Shown here: piece by piece, positions 62,245 to 64,000 of the stretch
Layout of the letters: each line of letters starts with the position of its first letter
How positions within the stretch are numbered: position 1 is the first letter of the stretch
Assembly: GCF_900343125.1 (NCBI RefSeq)
Contig: NZ_OPYL01000003.1
Span: forward strand, 248,001 to 312,000
Source of the DNA: Dysgonomonas sp. Marseille-P4361
GTDB lineage: Bacteria > Bacteroidota > Bacteroidia > Bacteroidales > Dysgonomonadaceae
Length of the DNA: 64,000 nucleotides
Direction: 5' to 3'
Position numbers and translations under genes: made by a program
The notes under the pieces: generated by a model
What the model was told of the DNA's origin: nothing
Databases searched by the model: none
Seen by the model: the letters and a program-made list of their open reading frames with translations, nothing else

Positions 62245-62745
62245 TTACTTCACAGCAGCAAGAGCTGCTTCGAAATTAGGATCTGTAGTTATTTCAGGAA
62301 CTAATTCAGTGTACACAACTTTTCCTTCTTCGTCAACAACAACGATAGAACGAGCTAGAAGTCCTTTAAGCGGACCATCTACCATTAATACACCATATTT
62401 GTCTGCAAATTCAGGGTTTCTGTAAACCGATGCAGGATGTACGTTATCAATACCCTCTGTTGTACAGAAACGTCCTGCAGCAAAAGGAAGGTCAGCAGAT
62501 ACTGCTAATATTACTGTATTAGATAAACCTGCTGCTTCTTTGTTGAATCGGCGAACTGATGCAGCACATACGCCAGTATCTAAGCTTGGGAAAATATTTA
62601 GAATTAGTTTTTTTCCTTTTAGGTCTTTCAATGAAACTTCTGATAAATCAGATTTAACCAATGTAAAGTCTGGTGCAACAGAACCTTTTGCAGGTAATTC
62701 ACCATTTGTATTTACAGCTGATCCTTTGAATGTAATTTTTGCCAT
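62245..62745 (-). CDS. tpx: Thiol peroxidase (Tpx), atypical 2-Cys peroxiredoxin
   Basis: Thioredoxin-dependent peroxidase that reduces hydrogen peroxide and alkyl hydroperoxides, 166 residues. Peroxidatic Cys60 lies in [13 protein letters not shown] with Thr57, and resolving Cys94 in [13 protein letters not shown], matching the E. coli Tpx pair (Cys61/Cys95). Length and the opening [19 protein letters not shown] are standard. It is the last gene of a three-gene unit behind an OhrR-type regulator and a nitroreductase-family gene (gaps of 23-24 bases), so induction by peroxide is a reasonable inference. Confidence 0.96.
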   Translation of the reverse strand: MAKITFKGSAVNTNGELPAKGSVAPDFTLVKSDLSEVSLKDLKGKKLILNIFPSLDTGVCAASVRRFNKEAAGLSNTVILAVSADLPFAAGRFCTTEGIDNVHPASVYRNPEFADKYGVLMVDGPLKGLLARSIVVVDEEGKVVYTELVPEITTDPNFEAALAAVK

Positions 62746-62768
62746 AATGTTTTTGATTTAATAAGTTA

Positions 62769-63401
62769 TTATATTTTTAATAAGAATTCTTTTTTAGGAT
62801 GACGTACTTTCTTTTGATTAACTAACCAATCATTATCCTCATCTCTATATCCTAATGGAAGCAACAAGACGCTTCTTAGTCCTTCTTTATTCAGATCCAA
62901 TAATTTATCTAACTCTTCCGTATCAAACCCCTCCATAGGAGTAGAGTCTATTTTTAGTTCTGCTGCCATTGCTATAGCAAATCCAAAAGCAAGATAAATT
63001 TGATGTGCTATATGCTTAAAATTCTCTTCCTCGGATTGTGATGTATATGTTTTCTTTAATCTTGTGGTATAGCTATTGTAGAAATCAGGATTCTGTCCTC
63101 TTTCCAAAGCAATACATTTATATATATTATCAATCCTATCTTCCGAATAATTATCCCATCCAGCAAAGAGCAATAAGTGGGAACAGTCTGCTACTTGTTG
63201 TTGATTGTATGCAATCGTAACTATTTTCTTTTTCAAATTTTCATCAGTTATCTCAATTATTCGAAAAGGTTGTAACCCTGACGAAGTTGGAGCTAACCAT
63301 GCTGCTTCAATTATTTGATCTACCAATGGCTGTTCTATCTTCTTTGTAGAATCAAACTTCTTAGTTGCATATCGCCATTCAAAATCTTTCAATAAACCCA
63401 T
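62769..63401 (-). CDS. Nitroreductase family NAD(P)H-dependent oxidoreductase
   Basis: FMN-dependent oxidoreductase of 210 residues, related to NfsB and YdgI-type enzymes. FEWRYATKKFDSTKK opens the domain with FMN phosphate-binding Arg/Lys; AAWLAPTSSGLQPFRI is the second FMN region; DSTPMEGFD and LLPLGYRDEDND (G-Y-R) are the C-terminal FMN motifs. It can reduce quinones, nitro compounds or enals in this family; the actual substrate is unknown. It sits between the OhrR-type regulator and tpx and probably shares their oxidative-stress control. Confidence 0.92.
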   Translation of the reverse strand: MGLLKDFEWRYATKKFDSTKKIEQPLVDQIIEAAWLAPTSSGLQPFRIIEITDENLKKKIVTIAYNQQQVADCSHLLLFAGWDNYSEDRIDNIYKCIALERGQNPDFYNSYTTRLKKTYTSQSEEENFKHIAHQIYLAFGFAIAMAAELKIDSTPMEGFDTEELDKLLDLNKEGLRSVLLLPLGYRDEDNDWLVNQKKVRHPKKEFLLKI

Positions 63402-63425
63402 ATACTTTATAAACAGATTTTTCTA

Positions 63426-63860
63426 TTATTTGTTTTTACTAATTGTAGATAGTATATATTTTAGGTGTTCTCTCAACTCTTCAACCTCACTATCAGTCAT
63501 CTTTAATTCTTTTTTAATTTCCGATGGAATCGCTTTTGCATCTTTCTCCAAAGCCTGACCCTTAGTAGTTATAGACACATTCACAACTCTTTCATCATCT
63601 TCCGATCTTTTCCTAATCAGCAATTTACTAGCCTCCATTCTTTTCAGCAACGGAGTTAATGTCCCTGTATCGAGCCACAATAATTCACCTAAACATTTTA
63701 TTGTTACTTGTTTGTATTCCCACAATACCATCAACACCAGATATTGAGGATATGTCAGCCCTAATTTTTCCAGATGGGGTCTGTACATATTCGTTATTTG
63801 CCTTGACAAAGCGTAAGTAGGAAAACAAAGCTGATTATTTAGTTTTAGTTCATCAAACAT
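63426..63860 (-). CDS. MarR family peroxide sensor, OhrR-type
   Basis: Winged-helix repressor of 144 residues. The N-terminus LNNQLCFPTYALSR holds Cys12; Tyr26 and Tyr37 follow at +14 and +25, exactly the spacing of Cys15, Tyr29 and Tyr40 that bind the reactive Cys in B. subtilis OhrR. The wHTH is LTYPQYLVLMVLWEYKQVTI to RMEASKLLIRKRSEDDERVV. The wing arginines (RKRSEDDERVV) are present. Oxidation by organic hydroperoxides would release DNA. It heads the operon with the nitroreductase and tpx; no ohr gene is visible. A dyad with MarR spacing covers its promoter. Confidence 0.9.
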   Translation of the reverse strand: MFDELKLNNQLCFPTYALSRQITNMYRPHLEKLGLTYPQYLVLMVLWEYKQVTIKCLGELLWLDTGTLTPLLKRMEASKLLIRKRSEDDERVVNVSITTKGQALEKDAKAIPSEIKKELKMTDSEVEELREHLKYILSTISKNK

Positions 63861-63870
63861 TTTCGATCAA

Positions 63871-63900
63871 TTATATTTCACAAAATTATATTTCACAAAA
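63871..63900. repeat. Tandem 15-bp direct repeat in the OhrR promoter
   Basis: TTATATTTCACAAAA occurs twice with no gap (63871-63885, 63886-63900), directly upstream of the OhrR-type gene. Confidence 0.9.
63881..63888 (-). promoter_or_regulatory. -7 element TAATTTTG for the OhrR operon
   Basis: Minus-strand TAnnTTTG match 20 bases before the ATG at 63860, spanning the junction of a tandem repeat. Confidence 0.6.
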
Positions 63901-63906
63901 TATAAT
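63885..63906. promoter_or_regulatory. Candidate OhrR/MarR operator dyad
   Basis: Perfect inverted repeat ATTATATTT-CACA-AAATATAAT (9-4-9), typical in size for MarR dimers, overlapping the upstream edge of the -7 element. A second left half-site at 63870-63878 pairs with the same right arm at a longer distance. Confidence 0.5.
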
Positions 63907-64000
63907 AGCAAATTTTAATAGTTAATTAATTAAAATAAACTCAAGAAAGACTCATTTTTACAAAGCTCAATTCAAACTAGACTAACAGATGATTAGTACT

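Overview
This 64 kb window is AT-rich bacterial chromosome of a Bacteroidota member, most likely order Bacteroidales and perhaps Dysgonomonas-like (the genus is inference). Reasons: the -7 promoter element TAnnTTTG lies upstream of more than twenty genes; Shine-Dalgarno sites are nearly absent; and there are family markers such as an S46 dipeptidyl-peptidase, a FISUMP secreted protein, a DUF4890 protein, an extra-long NusB and an extra-long LptF/G-type permease. I see no transposase, integrase, phage module, rRNA operon or CRISPR array. It reads as ordinary core chromosome with a few accessory genes.

Layout. 1-2.8 kb: end of an RND efflux operon (permease plus TolC-like lipoprotein). 2.9-5.1 kb: UDP-galactopyranose mutase with a Gtf3/WbbI-like glycosyltransferase. 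5.1-8.0 kb (-): acyl-CoA synthetase and HemW. 8.2-11.9 kb: polysaccharide flippase and a DPP7-type S46 peptidase. 11.9-15.0 kb (-): sialidase-fold secreted protein and DnaK. 15.3-18.0 kb: RarA, an alpha/beta hydrolase and GrpB-family protein. 18.0-23.3 kb (-): seven-gene operon nusB-yajC-ybbR-coaE-carbonic anhydrase-znuA-znuC, which lacks a permease gene. 23.6-26.2 kb: cmk-ispH and pfkA. 26.3-32.4 kb: FISUMP protein (-), MscS channel, tRNA-His (-), a glutamate/aspartate-type symporter and a secreted C26-M19 fusion hydrolase. 32.4-37.0 kb (-): aminotransferase, ribBA and LptF/G. 37.2-41.5 kb: tRNA-Met, then on the minus strand a GH78-like protein, an AAE transporter and pyrophosphatase. 41.7-49.2 kb: dCMP deaminase, CtpA protease, 5-formyl-THF cyclo-ligase, a YghO-like acyltransferase with parE, and a POT peptide transporter. 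49.5-53.0 kb (-): fructose-bisphosphate aldolase, sugar nucleotidyltransferase, GNAT protein and a coiled-coil membrane protein. 53.3-55.0 kb: malate dehydrogenase and Hsp20. 55.1-60.5 kb (-): DUF3037/HipA-like kinase pair, tandem CDGSH protein, DUF4890 protein and a large outer-membrane barrel protein. 60.8-63.9 kb: zinc-ribbon membrane protein, DUF4230 protein, and an OhrR-type regulator-nitroreductase-thiol peroxidase operon.

Points most worth follow-up: the HipA-like kinase/DUF3037 pair; the outer-membrane barrel protein whose N-terminal half carries motifs resembling the HipA/Fam20 kinase active site; the fused gamma-glutamyl hydrolase/dipeptidase beside a dicarboxylate symporter; the OhrR operon with a 9-4-9 dyad and tandem repeat on its promoter; and sigma-54-like sites upstream of dnaK and hsp20. 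Several gene starts were set by promoter elements that overlap a longer open frame. No database search was possible, so family assignments rest on motif recognition.
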